Shown piece after piece: positions 1 to 11,245 of a DNA stretch of 64,000 bases. The position numbers and the translations under genes are program-made. The first letter of the stretch is position 1; every line of letters starts with the position of its first letter. Source of the DNA: Micropruina sp. (GTDB lineage Bacteria; Actinomycetota; Actinomycetes; Propionibacteriales; Propionibacteriaceae); assembly GCA_016711105.1 (NCBI GenBank), contig JADJTO010000034.1, forward strand, positions 1 through 64,000, given 5' to 3'. Below the pieces are notes generated by a model that ran no database searches, was not told the DNA's origin, and saw nothing but the letters and a program-made list of their open reading frames with translations.

Positions 1-281
1 GGGAGGAACGTCCGGGAGATGGGATCGGTGGGATCAAGGCTGAGGCACTCGCTGTCGAGCACCTCCTCCAGCGGGCGATGCTCCCGATGGGCTTGAAGCA
101 CGCCGGTCAGGCCGCGACCGTGCGGATCGACGCCATGCAGATAACCGGCCAGCACGGCTTGTGACGGCGTGCGGTCACAGTCCGCGAGGAGAATGTCGCC
201 TGGCCAGGTCAGAGCCAAGGCCAGGGCGGCGGTGGTCACCCCAGGAGAGTGCGCGGCCGAGGCCAGGACCACGACGGCCAC
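1..281 (-). CDS. MinD/ParA-like ATPase (TadZ-type), partial
   Basis: The reading frame starts at GTG 281 and runs off the window's left edge; about 93 residues are visible. The N-terminus is a beta strand followed by a loop with SPGVTTAALALAL, then a strand ending LLADCDRTPS. This is the layout of SIMIBI ATPases of the MinD/ParA family (P-loop, then the ADxD region). The loop lacks the usual GKT lysine, as in TadZ-like and other divergent actinobacterial members, so ATP use is uncertain. It starts two bases after the stop of the SAF gene, so the two are co-transcribed and probably serve a Flp pilus or related secretion apparatus. Family assignment is moderate because only the N-terminus is seen. 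Confidence 0.6.
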   Translation of the reverse strand, partial: MAVVVLASAAHSPGVTTAALALALTWPGDILLADCDRTPSQAVLAGYLHGVDPHGRGLTGVLQAHREHRPLEEVLDSECLSLDPTDPISRTFL

Positions 282-282
282 G

Positions 283-951
283 TCAGCTGCCCGCCTTTCG
301 AACTAGAACCACAAGTCCGGCGGCGGCCAGCCGGGCGATGCGCTCACCCTCCGCGGCAGGCACCGACACGTCGAGGAGGGACGAGCCGTCAGGCAGGCTG
401 GTCGGGCTAGTGGCGATCTGGGCCTGAACGCTGGGCGCTCCGGGCGCGGTGCCGTCGCCGTCCTTGGAGATGGCGACCAGAAGCACCGGCGTCCCTGACG
501 GGAGGGCCGAGACAGGAAGCCTTCCGGGGGCCAGATTGAGGCCGAGTCGGACGGTGCCCGCCGGTACATCGGCCTCGCCCGCGCTGTTGGGGGGTACGAG
601 TGAGCCGCTCGCCAGATCGGTGAGGGCCGTCTTGCCCACCAACGCGCCCGCCTCGTTCCCCGGGATCGTCGGAATACCTTGGGCGCTGCCGATGCTGACC
701 ACGCCCAGGTCGGAGGCCTTGATTACCTCACCGCGGAAGATCGTCCGGTTGGTTCGCACCACAGAACGTGCGTCGGCAACCGAGGTGTAGAGAACGCCAG
801 AGCCCAAGCCCCCGAGGCAGATGGCAAGGACCCCGGCCGCGATCCAGCGGGGGTTGCGGCGCGCGCGAACCGGTGCGGGCGCGGCTGGCGGGGCAGGCGT
901 CCGGGCGGACTGACCGGCCTTGCTCTGCGCTGGGGCGGCGGCTGATGACAT
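283..951 (-). CDS. SAF domain protein (CpaB/RcpC-like)
   Basis: 222 residues. A Pro/Ala-rich cytoplasmic N-terminus (about residues 1-33) is followed by one membrane segment (about 35-55, IAAGVLAICLGGLGSGVLY). A SAF domain then begins at about residue 68 (RTIFRGEVIKASDLGVVSI, later LASGSLVPPN). The SAF domain binds polymers such as peptidoglycan and is typical of CpaB/RcpC, the periplasmic part of Flp/Tad pilus assembly. The ATG at 951 is preceded by a purine-rich GGAAGGAAGAAA. The MinD-like ATPase gene follows almost without a gap, supporting a pilus or secretion role. A generic flagellar FlgA-like SAF protein is the alternative. Confidence 0.65.
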   Translation of the reverse strand: MSSAAAPAQSKAGQSARTPAPPAAPAPVRARRNPRWIAAGVLAICLGGLGSGVLYTSVADARSVVRTNRTIFRGEVIKASDLGVVSIGSAQGIPTIPGNEAGALVGKTALTDLASGSLVPPNSAGEADVPAGTVRLGLNLAPGRLPVSALPSGTPVLLVAISKDGDGTAPGAPSVQAQIATSPTSLPDGSSLLDVSVPAAEGERIARLAAAGLVVLVRKAGS

Positions 952-1097
952 TTTCTTCCTTCCCCAGCCGGCATGGCTGGAGGGTACTGAGGGTGGAGAG
1001 GGCTTCGTTGTACGACACTATGAATCCTAGGGGAGGCGTCGGGTGACAAGGCCGCGATCTCGGAAATCTGTGGACAACTCACCGCCCAGCGAAGAAG

Positions 1098-2615
1098 TTG
1101 TCCACAGGTCTGTCCACCGGTGACCGGTTTGGCGCGGAACTCACCATAGTGAGGGTCGTGGAAGGTTCGAGGCAGCTAATCGGGATCGGTGGCGTGCTCA
1201 CCGCGATCGAGGCTGCCCTCGCGCGGATGGATCCCGACCGCCAAGGACTGGCCGACGAGGAACGACTTTCCGTGGTGAATCGAGCCCGAGTTCTCGCTGG
1301 ACGGATGGACAGCCTGCTCTGCGCGCTGGTCGCCGAAGCCGACCGCGCGGAATCGTCCCTCAAGGCGAAAGGAACGCCCACCACATCGTGGCTTTCCCTG
1401 ACCGGGAACCTCGCGATGCGCGAGTCGTCGGCACTGCTATTTCGGGCCAAGGAACTCAACGAGCACGCGGATGTTCGGGAGGCCGCCCTGTCGGGAAGGA
1501 TTGGCGTGAGCCAGGGGCGAGCCATCTGCCGCGTGCTCGACGAGTTGCCGCCCGAGCTCACCGGTACTCAGCGAGCGCTGGGAGAGCGACTGCTTGTCGA
1601 CCGTGCTGACCATGCCAATGCGCGCCAATTGTTGGCGATGGGTGAAGACGTCCTGGCCGAGATTGACCCGGCGACGGCCACGGATTCGCCCGAACTCAGA
1701 CTTGAGCGCCAAACGCGGTTGGCCCACCAGCGGCGCAGTCTGAGTTTTGTTCGCGATCAGCGAGGGTCGGTTCGATTTCGGGGAAGCCTGCCGGTTCTGG
1801 CGGCGGAGCCCTGGATCTCCCTGCTTGACGGCTATGCCGCAGGTGAGCGCCGGAAGCCCCTGGAAGACCGCGATCCGCTTGCGCCCATTGCGACGGCGGA
1901 ACAGCGCCGAGCCGACTCGTTGATGGCCATGATTGCTGACCACACGGGGGGCGGGCTGGGCGGTTACAAGGCCTCGGACGCGGTTCGGGTGATGGTCGTG
2001 ATGAGTCAAGACGTGTTGAAAGGGGAGGCCGAGCCCAGGGGCTATCTCCCCGACGGCGAGCCGATCAGTACCGGGGAGCTTCGCCGCCTCAGTTGCGATG
2101 CTGAGCTGATCCCTGCTGTGTTGGGCACCCCGTCCGAGGTGCTCGATCTGGGGCGGAGTCGGCGCCTGGTCAGCCCCGGCCTTCGGGCCGCGCTCATCCT
2201 CCGCGACGGTGGGTGTGTCTTCCCGCAGTGTGAGGCCCCTGCCAGCGCCTGCCAGGCACACCACCTGGTGCCGTGGTGGGCGGGGGGCGCTACGTCCCTG
2301 GCCAACCTCGCTCTGCTGTGCGCCCATCACCACTCGCTGGTTGAGCCGGACAAGTACGGCTCGCGCGACCAATGGCTGATCCTGGTCGGGGCCGATGGCG
2401 TCCCAGAAGCCATCCCGCCGCACCGGCTGGACCCAGAGCAGGCACCGATCCGGCATCAGCGGTTCGGCGTGCTTGAGCGAACCCGTGTCATGACTTCCGA
2501 GCGTCGATGTCCCAACGGAGATCCACCCACCGCCGGTCCGATGAATCACCCTTCCGGGTCACTGGCGGACGACTGGCCACCCGATCCCGCGCCACCACAA
2601 GCTCGTCCAGCCTGA
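1098..2615 (+). CDS. DUF222 / HNH endonuclease domain protein (13E12 family)
   Basis: About 505 residues from a TTG at 1098; a GTG start 50-60 bases further in is equally possible. The N-terminal two thirds is the helical DUF222 region (IEAALARMDPDRQGLADEER onward). The C-terminus carries an HNH nuclease fold at about residues 365-425: CVFPQCEAP, then AHHLVPWWAGG, then NLALLCAHHH, with the Cys pair and the His residues of the metal site present. The family is common and multicopy in Actinobacteria (mycobacterial 13E12 repeats) and its biological role is not established. The gene stands alone, convergent with the CCA enzyme gene three bases beyond its stop. Confidence 0.85.
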   Translation: MSTGLSTGDRFGAELTIVRVVEGSRQLIGIGGVLTAIEAALARMDPDRQGLADEERLSVVNRARVLAGRMDSLLCALVAEADRAESSLKAKGTPTTSWLSLTGNLAMRESSALLFRAKELNEHADVREAALSGRIGVSQGRAICRVLDELPPELTGTQRALGERLLVDRADHANARQLLAMGEDVLAEIDPATATDSPELRLERQTRLAHQRRSLSFVRDQRGSVRFRGSLPVLAAEPWISLLDGYAAGERRKPLEDRDPLAPIATAEQRRADSLMAMIADHTGGGLGGYKASDAVRVMVVMSQDVLKGEAEPRGYLPDGEPISTGELRRLSCDAELIPAVLGTPSEVLDLGRSRRLVSPGLRAALILRDGGCVFPQCEAPASACQAHHLVPWWAGGATSLANLALLCAHHHSLVEPDKYGSRDQWLILVGADGVPEAIPPHRLDPEQAPIRHQRFGVLERTRVMTSERRCPNGDPPTAGPMNHPSGSLADDWPPDPAPPQARPA

Positions 2616-2618
2616 GGC

Positions 2619-4054
2619 TCAGGCGCGTTCGGCCCACCAGGCGCGGAGGGCGTCCGCGGCCACGGCTTCTCCCAACGGACCGTCGTCGATGCGCTTTTCC
2701 AGTAAGAACCTGTAGGCCTGGCCCACCAGTGGGCCGGGGGACAACCCCAGGATCGCCATGATCTGTTCGCCGTCGAGGTCGGGGCGCAGCGCGTTCAGCT
2801 CTTCCTGGCCGGCGAGCTCGTCGATCCGGAACTCCAGCTCTTCGTAGGCCCGGCGCAGTCGGGCGGCTTTTGCGGCGTTGCGGGTTGTGCAGTCGGAGCG
2901 GGTCAGGATGTGCAGGCGCTCCAACTGATCGCCGGCGTCGCGGACATAGCGACGAACCGCTGAATCGGTCCATTGGCCCTCGCCGTACCCGTGGAAGCGC
3001 AAGTGCAGTTCGGCCAGCTTGGCCACCGCCTTGATCACGTCGGTCGGAAACCGCAACGCCGTCAGCCGCTTGGTGATCAGCTTGGCACCGACCACGTCGT
3101 GGTGATGGAAGGAGACTTTTCCACCCGGCTCGAAGCGCCGGGTCCGCGGCTTGCCGACGTCATGCAAGAGCGCTGCGAGGCGATTGATCAGATCCGGCCC
3201 GCCCAAGCGCCACTCCAGGTCGATCGCCTGATCCAAGACCGTCAGTGAGTGCTCGTAGACATCCTTGTGTCGGTTGTGCTCGTCCCGCTCCATCCGCAGG
3301 GCCGGTAGCTCGGGCAGCATCTGATCGGCCAGTCCCGTCTGGACGAGGAGATCCAGCCCCAGGCGAGGCCGAGGCGACAGCAGGAGCTTGGTCAACTCCT
3401 CACGGACCCGCTCCGCGGACACGATGTCGATCCGGGCGGCCATGTCTGTCATGGCAGAAGCCACGTCATCGGCGGGAGCGAACTCCAGCTGTGAGGCAAA
3501 GCGAGCCGCGCGAAGCATCCTCAGCGGATCGTCGGAGAACGACAATTCGGGCGTCGAGGGAGTGGCCAGGACCCCCCGCTCCAGGTCGGCGAGGCCCCCA
3601 AAGGGATCGAGCAACTCGCCGCCTGTCATGGACAAGGCCATTGCGTTGACGGTGAAGTCGCGGCGCACCAAGTCGGCGCCCAAGTGCTCCCCGAACTTCA
3701 CGTCGGGCTTGCGGGACTGCGCGTCATACGCCTCGGCGCGAAACGTGGTGACCTCGAGAATCAGCTCGCGATCGTCCTCGAAGACCGCGCAGCCGATGGT
3801 GCCGAACTCACGGCCCATGTCCCACAACGAGCGGGAAACCTGCCGCAGGAGAGCCTCAATCTGATCAGGACGCGCCGACGTGGTGAAGTCAAGATCGTTA
3901 CCGCTGCGACCCAGAAGCGCGTCCCGGACCGGTCCGCCGACCAAGTACAACTCGTGGCCGGCGTCAGTGAACAGACCAGCCGGCGAGTCACCGTCGGTGA
4001 CGAGGTACGCAAGGCCTCAAGGGCGTCACGCTGTTGCTGGGTCAACTCAGGCAC
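2619..4054 (-). CDS. CCA-adding tRNA nucleotidyltransferase (frameshifted in this sequence)
   Basis: Adds or repairs the 3' CCA of tRNAs. With the frame restored it has about 478 residues, normal for actinobacterial enzymes. The nucleotidyltransferase head shows LYLVGGPVRDALLGR followed by the catalytic DLDF. The RNA-binding helical body follows, then an HD domain (LAALLHDVGKPRT) in the C-terminal half. GTG 4054 gives PELTQQQRDALEALR; TTG 4063 is also possible. The N-terminal 25 residues lie in a different frame from the remainder: one base is missing near 3980, where a G is expected in the CTGGTCTG stretch. As the enzyme is expected to be essential, a sequence error is more likely than a real mutation. 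Confidence 0.9.
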
Positions 4055-4208
4055 GGGCCGCAAGCCTACTCGCCCGCCGCCCTCGTCCGTTGTCGGCTAG
4101 GGAACCCACCGCTTGGAACGGGAGTGGAGGGGTCGAACCCCGCCAGCCTGAACCGTCCGATTCGGGCGCCTCGACCCTGACCGGGAGCCCTCACCGTACG
4201 ATGGGGCG

Positions 4209-6155
4209 GTGACGCGATCCCGACCGAGCACGCCTGTGCGCCTGCTTGCGTGGATCCTTGCCACCTTGACCGTCTTCCTGGGCTGTCCCACCCTGGCCCT
4301 CGCCGAGAACGTCACGGTCGCCGTAGAGCTGACTCGACTGCGCTTGACCGGGACTCGACCGACCGATCAGGTGATCCTCAATGGCCGGGTGATCAACAAC
4401 GGGGCCAGCCCGGCCTTCGGGGTGCGGGTGATTCTGTGGCGGTCCCGGGACCCGATCCGCGACTCCTCCGTCCTCGACACCGTCGTCTCCGGGCAGAACG
4501 TTCCGTGGGGGGATCGCCTCAACCGATCCACCGATCACTACTTCCGCGTTACCGACTCCACAACGTCCCTCGACCCGGGCCAGGCCGCGACCTTCACGGT
4601 GAGAGCGACCTTGGCTGATCTGGGCTTCACCGCCAGCGGCGCCGCGTATGTCTTCGGCGTGCAGGTGGTGGGTACACCGGACGCGAGCAGCAATTACGTG
4701 ACCATAGGCAGGGCCCGGACGCTCCTCGCCGTCCCGGGACGGCAACAGCGCCCGCTGACCTCGATCGTGGCCTTCAGTAGCGCGCCTGCGGAGATTCGGC
4801 CCAATGTCTTCCTCGACGATCACCTGGCGGCTGAACTGCAAGGTCGGCTGGAGGCGCTTCTCACCGAGGCCGAACGCCCCGGGGTGTCTTGGTTGATCGA
4901 CCCGTCGCTGTACGAGGAACTGACGGACATGGCCGACGGGTACCAGGTGATGGAGGGCGACCAACTCAAAGACGGGACGGGAGCCAGCCTGGCTGCCTCG
5001 TGGCTGGGCAGATTCGCGGCCCTCTCGAGCAGCCGCGGCGGGCGGACGTTGTACGGCAATCCGGACGTGACCGGGGCCGCCATCGCTGGCGCCGCGGACG
5101 TGTTGCAACGGTCGCTGGCCGCGTCAGCGTCCGTCGAGGCGCTCGACGACCTGCCCCTCGTGGTGCTGCCCGCCGCGGGGCGGATCGACGATCGGACCGT
5201 GAAGTACCTGCGCCCAGCCAAGGCGGACGCCGTCGTGGCCAGTACGGCCGGCGGCGGGTCGCCTCTGGCGACAGGCAGCGGTATCCCGATACTGCGGGTT
5301 GCCTCCCTGACGGCCGCAGGCCCCGGCCCCGAGGACGGCCCAGTACAGCGCTCCCAACGGTTGCTCGCCGAGGCGGTCCTCGGCCGCGGCCAGGCCCGGC
5401 TGCTGACCTCCGAGGCCGACATCGCGGCCGCGCGGGCAGCGAGCCCTCGCTGGCTGGCGTCGAGCTCGCTGGAGACCCTGCTGGCTTCCGCCCCGGCGGA
5501 ACCCCCAGCTGCTTTGACGATCCCGGTAAAGAATCCGCGCTTGGGGCGGGTGACGTTCGCCAGCATCGATGAGTTGGCCGGGGACCTGACCGCGTTCTCC
5601 GATCTCGTGCCCGAGTCGGTTCTCGCGGGGCGGTCGCAGGCGATTCTGTCGAAGGCGGCAAGTGGGTCCTGGATCGGCGTCCCGGGATCCCGCTACCTGC
5701 GCGCCCTCCAGTCCGCGGTCGGTAAGGACGCTGTCAGCAAGGGTGTGCGACTCAATGCCACGCCACGCTTCCTGATGTCGTCCCGGACGAACTACTTCCC
5801 GCTGACCATCACCAACGAACTTGCCGAGTCGATCCGGGTCCGCGTCATCGTCACGTCGGAGAATCCCGCACGATTGACGATCCCGAGTTCCGAGCTGGTC
5901 ACGGTGGCCCCGGGCGAGTCCCACACGGTCAACATTCGACCGGAAGGAACCTCCAACGGGATCGTGGGGGTGACCGCACATGTTGCGAGCGAGTCTGGCA
6001 GGCGAGTCACGCCCAATACCCGGATCACGGTGGAGGTCACCGAGTTGGGCATCATCGGGTGGGTGATTGTGATCGCGTCCGGCTTGGTGTTGGTGGTAGC
6101 AACCGGCTGGCGGATCCGCCAGGTCCGACGACAACAGCACGAGGAGCAGGAATGA
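4209..6155 (+). CDS. DUF6049 family exported membrane-anchored protein
   Basis: 648 residues from GTG 4209. An N-terminal signal peptide (LLAWILATLTVFLGCPTLALAEN) and a single C-terminal membrane helix (about 620-640, GWVIVIASGLVLVVATGW) with a short basic tail indicate a large extracytoplasmic domain anchored at the C-terminus. The last 100 residues before the anchor have an Ig-like beta pattern. Actinobacterial proteins of this size lie directly upstream of murJ, as here, where the stop overlaps the murJ ATG (ATGA at 6152-6155). No enzymatic motif is visible. The context suggests a cell-envelope role linked to lipid II export, but the function is unknown. Confidence 0.85.
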   Translation: MTRSRPSTPVRLLAWILATLTVFLGCPTLALAENVTVAVELTRLRLTGTRPTDQVILNGRVINNGASPAFGVRVILWRSRDPIRDSSVLDTVVSGQNVPWGDRLNRSTDHYFRVTDSTTSLDPGQAATFTVRATLADLGFTASGAAYVFGVQVVGTPDASSNYVTIGRARTLLAVPGRQQRPLTSIVAFSSAPAEIRPNVFLDDHLAAELQGRLEALLTEAERPGVSWLIDPSLYEELTDMADGYQVMEGDQLKDGTGASLAASWLGRFAALSSSRGGRTLYGNPDVTGAAIAGAADVLQRSLAASASVEALDDLPLVVLPAAGRIDDRTVKYLRPAKADAVVASTAGGGSPLATGSGIPILRVASLTAAGPGPEDGPVQRSQRLLAEAVLGRGQARLLTSEADIAAARAASPRWLASSSLETLLASAPAEPPAALTIPVKNPRLGRVTFASIDELAGDLTAFSDLVPESVLAGRSQAILSKAASGSWIGVPGSRYLRALQSAVGKDAVSKGVRLNATPRFLMSSRTNYFPLTITNELAESIRVRVIVTSENPARLTIPSSELVTVAPGESHTVNIRPEGTSNGIVGVTAHVASESGRRVTPNTRITVEVTELGIIGWVIVIASGLVLVVATGWRIRQVRRQQHEEQE

Positions 6156-9100
6156 CGGACGAGCGATCGAATCGCACCGATCCCGACGCCGAGGACTCCC
6201 TCGTGGACGCTGCGACTCGGTCGGACGGGCCGCCTCCGAAGCCGCAAAGCCAGACCGATGAGGCCTCCCAAGGGGCTGATCAGGGTGCCGAGCAGGAAGG
6301 GACCACACAGTCCCAGGCACCTGCCCCCATGACACCGGCCGCCAGTTCGAGCGGCAAGATGCTCAGCGCCAGCGCCGTTATGGCTTCGGGCACCTTGATT
6401 TCGCGGGTGCTGGGTTTCGTCCGCGTGATGTTGGTGGCCTTCGTCCTGGGTAACGGGACCAGGCAGGCCGACATCTTGAGCTTGGCGCTACTCATCCCTA
6501 ACACCCTGTACATGCTGTTCGCCGGCGGAACCCTCAACACCGTGCTGGTGCCCCAGGTCGTCCGACGCGTGATGAACGACGCCGACGGAGGCAAGGGCTA
6601 CGTCGACGAATCATGACCGCGTTCCTGCTCGCGTTGGCCGCGATCACCGCGGTGATGACCCTGATCACACCCCTTCTGCTGATGCTGTGGGTGAACCAGA
6701 GTTGGCGCTCGGTCAGCATGGCCGACCACTACGCGGCCCTGACCTTCATGACCTACCTGACCATGCCCCAACTCTTCTTCTATGGGGCGTTCTTCCTCGT
6801 CGGACAGGTGCTCAACGCCAAGGAAAAGTTCGCGCCGCTGATGTGGGCGCCGATCCTCAACAACGTGATCTCGATCGCGATCCTCGCGGCCTACGTGTGG
6901 ATCTGGGGCTTGCGGGGCGACGCGAACGCCGTCTTCACCTCCCCCCAGATCTGGCTGCTCGGCCTGGGTTCGACGGTCGGCATCATCGGCCAGACCATCC
7001 TCCTGATTCCGTACTTGCGCAGGGCCGGGTTCAACTACCGGCCGCGCTGGGATCTCAAGGGAACTGGCCTCGGGGCTACGTTCCACCTAGCCAAGTGGAT
7101 GATCGGCTACGTCGCCCTGACCGTGGTCGCCCAGACGGTGGTGAGCAACCTGGCCACCAGCGCCACCGCGGGCGGAGCGGGCGCCGGCTACAACGTCTAC
7201 TCCAACGCGTACTTGCTGTGGATCCTCCCGCACTCCTTGATCACGGTTTCGCTGGCCACCGCGATGATGCCGAACGCCTCCCGTCGGGCCGCCAGCGGAG
7301 ACCTCGAGGGGGTGGAGCGGGCAACCACCGAGGCTGTGCGGCTGGCCAGCACGTTCCTGCTGCCCTTCGCCGTCGGCTTCGCGGTACTCGCCCAACCGCT
7401 AACTGCGCTCGGCTTCGGTCACGGACGCGGCGCAGCCGACGCCGCCTTGGTCGGCACCACTCTTATCGCCTTCGCGCTGGGGCTGGTGCCGTTCACGATC
7501 CAGTACCTGTATCAGCGGGCCTACTACGCGCCTCGAGGACACCCGCAGCACGTTCCTGTTGCAGATCGTGATCTCTGGATCCAACGCCCTGCTCGCCTTG
7601 GCGTTCGTGTTGCCGTTCCACCATCCCGACACGGTCGCCGCCCGCTTGGCGCTGTCCTATTCGGTCGCCTACGTCCTCGGTGTTGGCGTGACCCATCGGT
7701 TCTTGAAGCGAAAACTGCCCACGTTGGACGGACGAGCGACGCTGAAGCATCTGTGGCGCCTCACCCTTGCCATCCTCCCCGGGGCGATTGTTGCCTGGCT
7801 GATCACCTGGCAGTTCGCACGATTCCCCGGGCTGCCGCTGCAGGTACTCGGGCTCGTGCTGGCCGCCGTAGCCGCAGTGCTGTCCTTCTTCTTCGTGGCC
7901 AAGCGAATGCAGATCACGGAGGCAGCCCAAGTCCTCGACGTGCTCCGGAGGCGTGGGGTGACGGCCCCAGAACCGCCCGCCGAGGAGGAGGTGCCGGGAA
8001 AAGCCGCGGCCGGGGAACCGGCCGTTCACGAGGACGAGGACGACGCAAGTCCTGATGGCCGGGGGGTCTTCATCCCGATGGGGCCTCCCCGGACGTCGGC
8101 TCTGCGGTTCTACCCCGACCCCGGCCTGAGCGGGAGCGCCGCTCCGGGTGACTCGCTCGATCCGAGCCATCCTGGATTGGATCAGCGCTACCGGTTGGAC
8201 GAGTTGCTGGCTCGGCGCCTCGGCACGGTCACCTGGCGCGGCTTCGACCTGAGGCTTTCCCGGGCGGTCCTGATTCACGTCCTGGCAGCCAGTGACCCGA
8301 ACGCACCGCGCCTGTTGACGCTGGCCCGCCAAGCCGCGGTGGCCACCGACTCCCGCTTCCTTCGCGTCCTGGACGTTGCCGAGGCAACCGAGGAGCACGG
8401 CTCCTACATCGTCTACGAGTACGTGGCCGGGACATCGCTGGAACAGGTCCTGGACGTCGGTTCGCTGACCTCCTTCGAAGCCGCCTGGGTGGTCAGGGAG
8501 TTGGCCGATGCGCTGATCGGGCTGCACGCTCAAGGCCTGTGTCACCAGCGGCTGAACCCGGACACGGTGATCATCACCGCGACCGGCAACGTGAAGATCG
8601 TCGGCTTCCTGGTGGAGGCCGCCCTGACCCCGGATCCGGCGCCCGAGTTGGACCCGGAAGCGGCCGATGTGCAGGCGCTGGGGCAGCTGCTCTACGCCTG
8701 CTTGGTCAACCGCTGGCCGGGAAGAGATGCCTACGGACTGCGCGCCGCCCCCCAAGAAGGGTCACGGGTGCTCACCCCGAGCCAGGTCAAGGCGGGAGTC
8801 TCCCGAGCGGTCGACCAGGTCTGCGACCGGATCCTCAGCACTGCGCCGCGGGGAAGCTGCCCCGGATCACCACCGCCCACGACGTGATGATGCAGCTGAC
8901 CCTCGTCTTGGGCAGTATCAACGCCGCGCATGATCTGGAGCGGCGGCTGCGGATGCCAGTGCCCCAGTTCGCGCCGACCTCCGGGCCGGCGCGCCGTGTG
9001 CTCGAGGCGCCCCTGCTCAAGTCACACGGTTCGTCCGCGAGTGAGCAGGGCGGGCCTACGACACCATCGCCTGTCGACGGCGATGGCCCCGAGACCGCGA

Positions 9101-9804
9101 CCGGGCAGCTCAGCGGGGACGAGCTGGTCGCGGCCGAGGAGCCGTTCACGCCGATTCCTCCACCGCCTTCCAAGGCCGGGGCGGACGTCGGCCAGAACCC
9201 CACCAGGGAGCCGTCGCGACGTTTCATGGGCTCGCTGATCGGTGCCTTCGGGGTGATCCTGGCGCTGTCGCTGATCTGGGTGGCTGTGGGCCAGCTAGGC
9301 AATCGCGCGGCCCCGTCCCCGACCTCGACCGTCCCGATCGTGCTCACCGTGTCGACGGCCAAGGACTTCGACCCCGTCGTCGACGGTGGCAGCTCGCATG
9401 AGAATGCCCGGCTGATCGGACGGATCCTGGACAGCAGCGCTCGCTCCGCCTGGACCACGGAACGCTACCGCGGCGATCCTCGGCTGGGCGGCCTGAAGCC
9501 TGGCGTCGGGGTGGTGCTCGACCTGGGAAAGCCGATGACGGTCAGTGGCGTCACCGTGGTTCTGGGCGGGGAAGGCACCTCGATCGAACTGCGGGTTCCG
9601 GCCGAGGACGCGACCGAGGCCCCGATGCGCAGCCACACCCAGTGGCGGACGGTCGTCAGCGCTGAGAAGGCGTCCGGGTCAACGAATCTGACGCCCGCTG
9701 AGCCGGTGACGACCCGCTTCCTCCTGCTCTACCTGACCTCGCTGCCTCCGGTGGACGGAGGCTACTTCCAGGGGTCCATCTCGGCGTTGGAAGTTCGCGG
9801 CTGA
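6152..9804 (+). CDS. murJ: MurJ/MviN lipid II flippase with pseudokinase and extracellular C-terminal domain (frameshifted in this sequence)
   Basis: Restoring three single-base shifts gives about 1217 residues, the length class of mycobacterial MviN. Order: a polar N-terminus; the MurJ multi-helix domain (MLSASAVMASGTLISRVLGF, through LYQRAYYALEDTRSTF); a protein-kinase-like domain (LDQRYRLDELLARRLG, then ADALIGLHAQGLCHQRLNPD, where the catalytic HRD is changed to HQR); one helix at about 9235-9290; and an extracellular discoidin-like domain. The kinase-like part lacks a normal catalytic loop, so it is a pseudokinase. Shift points: one base missing near 6608 (GACGAATC), one extra near 7532 (GCGCCTCGAG), one missing near 8855 (CGGGGAAGC). 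The gene is translationally coupled to the DUF6049 gene. Confidence 0.9.
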
Positions 9805-9827
9805 AACTCAGGGGCTGGACCCCCGGC

Positions 9828-11203
9828 TCAGGTGATCTTGGTGAACAGCGCCCCCACCACCTCGCGGAAGACAGCGGTGTGGCGCGCCACGTCCGCCTCG
9901 ACTGTTTGGGGACAGACCAGCGCCATGTTGTGAAACGGTGTGATCAGGATGCCCCGGTTGCTCATCGCCAGGTGCAGATAGGCGTCCAGATCGTCGTCGG
10001 CCGCGGCGGCGGACTCCTCACCGCTGCGTGGGGCGGGGTTGGCGAAGCGGTACTCGGCGCGGGCACCAAGGCGGCTGATCGTCCAGGGCACCTCGAACTC
10101 CTCCAGGGTTGCCTGCACCCCGGCGGTGAACAGCTCGGCCAAGGACGTCATCCGTTGGAAGGCCTCGGGCGTGAGCACCTCGTCCAGGGTGGCTCGCATC
10201 GCCGCGGTGGAGAGCGCATTGCCGGCCAAGGTGCCGCCCACGCCGCCCACGTCGACGATGTCGGCCTCCCCGGAGGTGGTGCGTGCCCAGACGGCGGCCG
10301 CCACCTCAGCGGTCAGGCCGTAGGCACCACAGGGCACCCCGCCTCCGATCGACTTGCCGATCACGAAAATGTCCGGACGCAAGCCCCACTCGGTGCTCGC
10401 CCCTCCCCAACCGGCCGAGAACGTGTGCGTCTCGTCGATCATCAGCAGGGCCCCGTACCGATCGGCGAGCTCGCGCAGGCCCTCATGGAAGCCCGGTTCG
10501 GGCAGCACGATCCCGATGTTGGTCAAGGCCGGTTCGGTCAGGATCGCGGCCACGTCGCCGTGCGCCAACTGCGCCTCCACCGAGGCCAGGTCGTTCCAGG
10601 TGGCAGCCCGAGTCGTCTGATCGAGGGGGACCGGCGGTGCCACATTGCCCGGACGAGCGATCGTCGATCCGTCCGGCCCGGGGAGGGCCAGGGTCTCGTC
10701 GACCGAACCGTGGTAGCAGTAGGCGAAGACCAGAATCTTGGGCTTGCCGGTGACCAGGCGGGCCAAGCGAATCGCCCAGCGATTGGCGTCCGTGGCGCTC
10801 AGCGCGAAACTCCACAGCGGCAGGCCGAAGCGGCGGCTGAGTTCGGCGCCCACCCATTGCGCGTCCTCGGTGGGCAGCATGGTGGTCAGGCCACCCAACT
10901 CAGCGGCGCGGCGCTGGATCGCGTCCAGAGTGGGTTGCGGTGAGTGCCCGGCCATGGCCCCGGTGTCGCCCAGTGCGAAGTCGAGGTAGGTGCGCTGATC
11001 GACGCAGCTGATGCGGTTGCCCCGGGCTCGGTCGAGGTAGAGCGGGAAGCCCCCGTCCACATGTTCGTCCAGGTCATCGGCACCTTGCCGAACAGGTTTC
11101 CTGCCCCGTCGAAAAGCTCCCGGCAGCGGGGGTGGGCCTGCGTGTATGCGGCCGTCTCAGCGGCGAGCAAGGTGGTGAGTCGGGAACGATCAACGTCTGC
11201 CAT
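9828..11203 (-). CDS. Class III PLP-dependent aminotransferase (frameshifted in this sequence)
   Basis: About 458 residues after correction. It starts at ATG 11203 (MADVDRSRLTTLLAAE). Fold-type I features: the cofactor-site segment LMIDETHTFSAGW (Asp for the pyridine nitrogen), followed by FVIGKSIGGGVPCGAYG with the Lys that binds PLP. It resembles glutamate-1-semialdehyde aminomutases and related class III enzymes, but HemL identity is not supported strongly enough to name it. The first 50 residues are in another frame because one G is missing in the ACGGGGGCTTC run near 11057. It is convergent with murJ and on the same strand as glpK; a hairpin separates it from glpK, so it is probably not part of the glycerol operon. 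Confidence 0.8.
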
Positions 11204-11245
11204 GGATCGAACCATAAGGCAGGCCAATCGCGCGGGGAACGCCGA

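Noticed and set aside
4085..4200. tRNA-like T-arm (GGGGTTCGACCCC on the minus strand) between the CCA enzyme and DUF6049 genes
   Set aside because: No pairing acceptor 5' strand and no convincing D-arm or anticodon arm at the right distances; it is better explained as a simple hairpin.
6152..9804. murJ as a pseudogene or as separate flippase and kinase genes
   Set aside because: Three one-base corrections restore a single protein with the known mycobacterial-type domain order and the correct net frame; the gene is expected to be essential.
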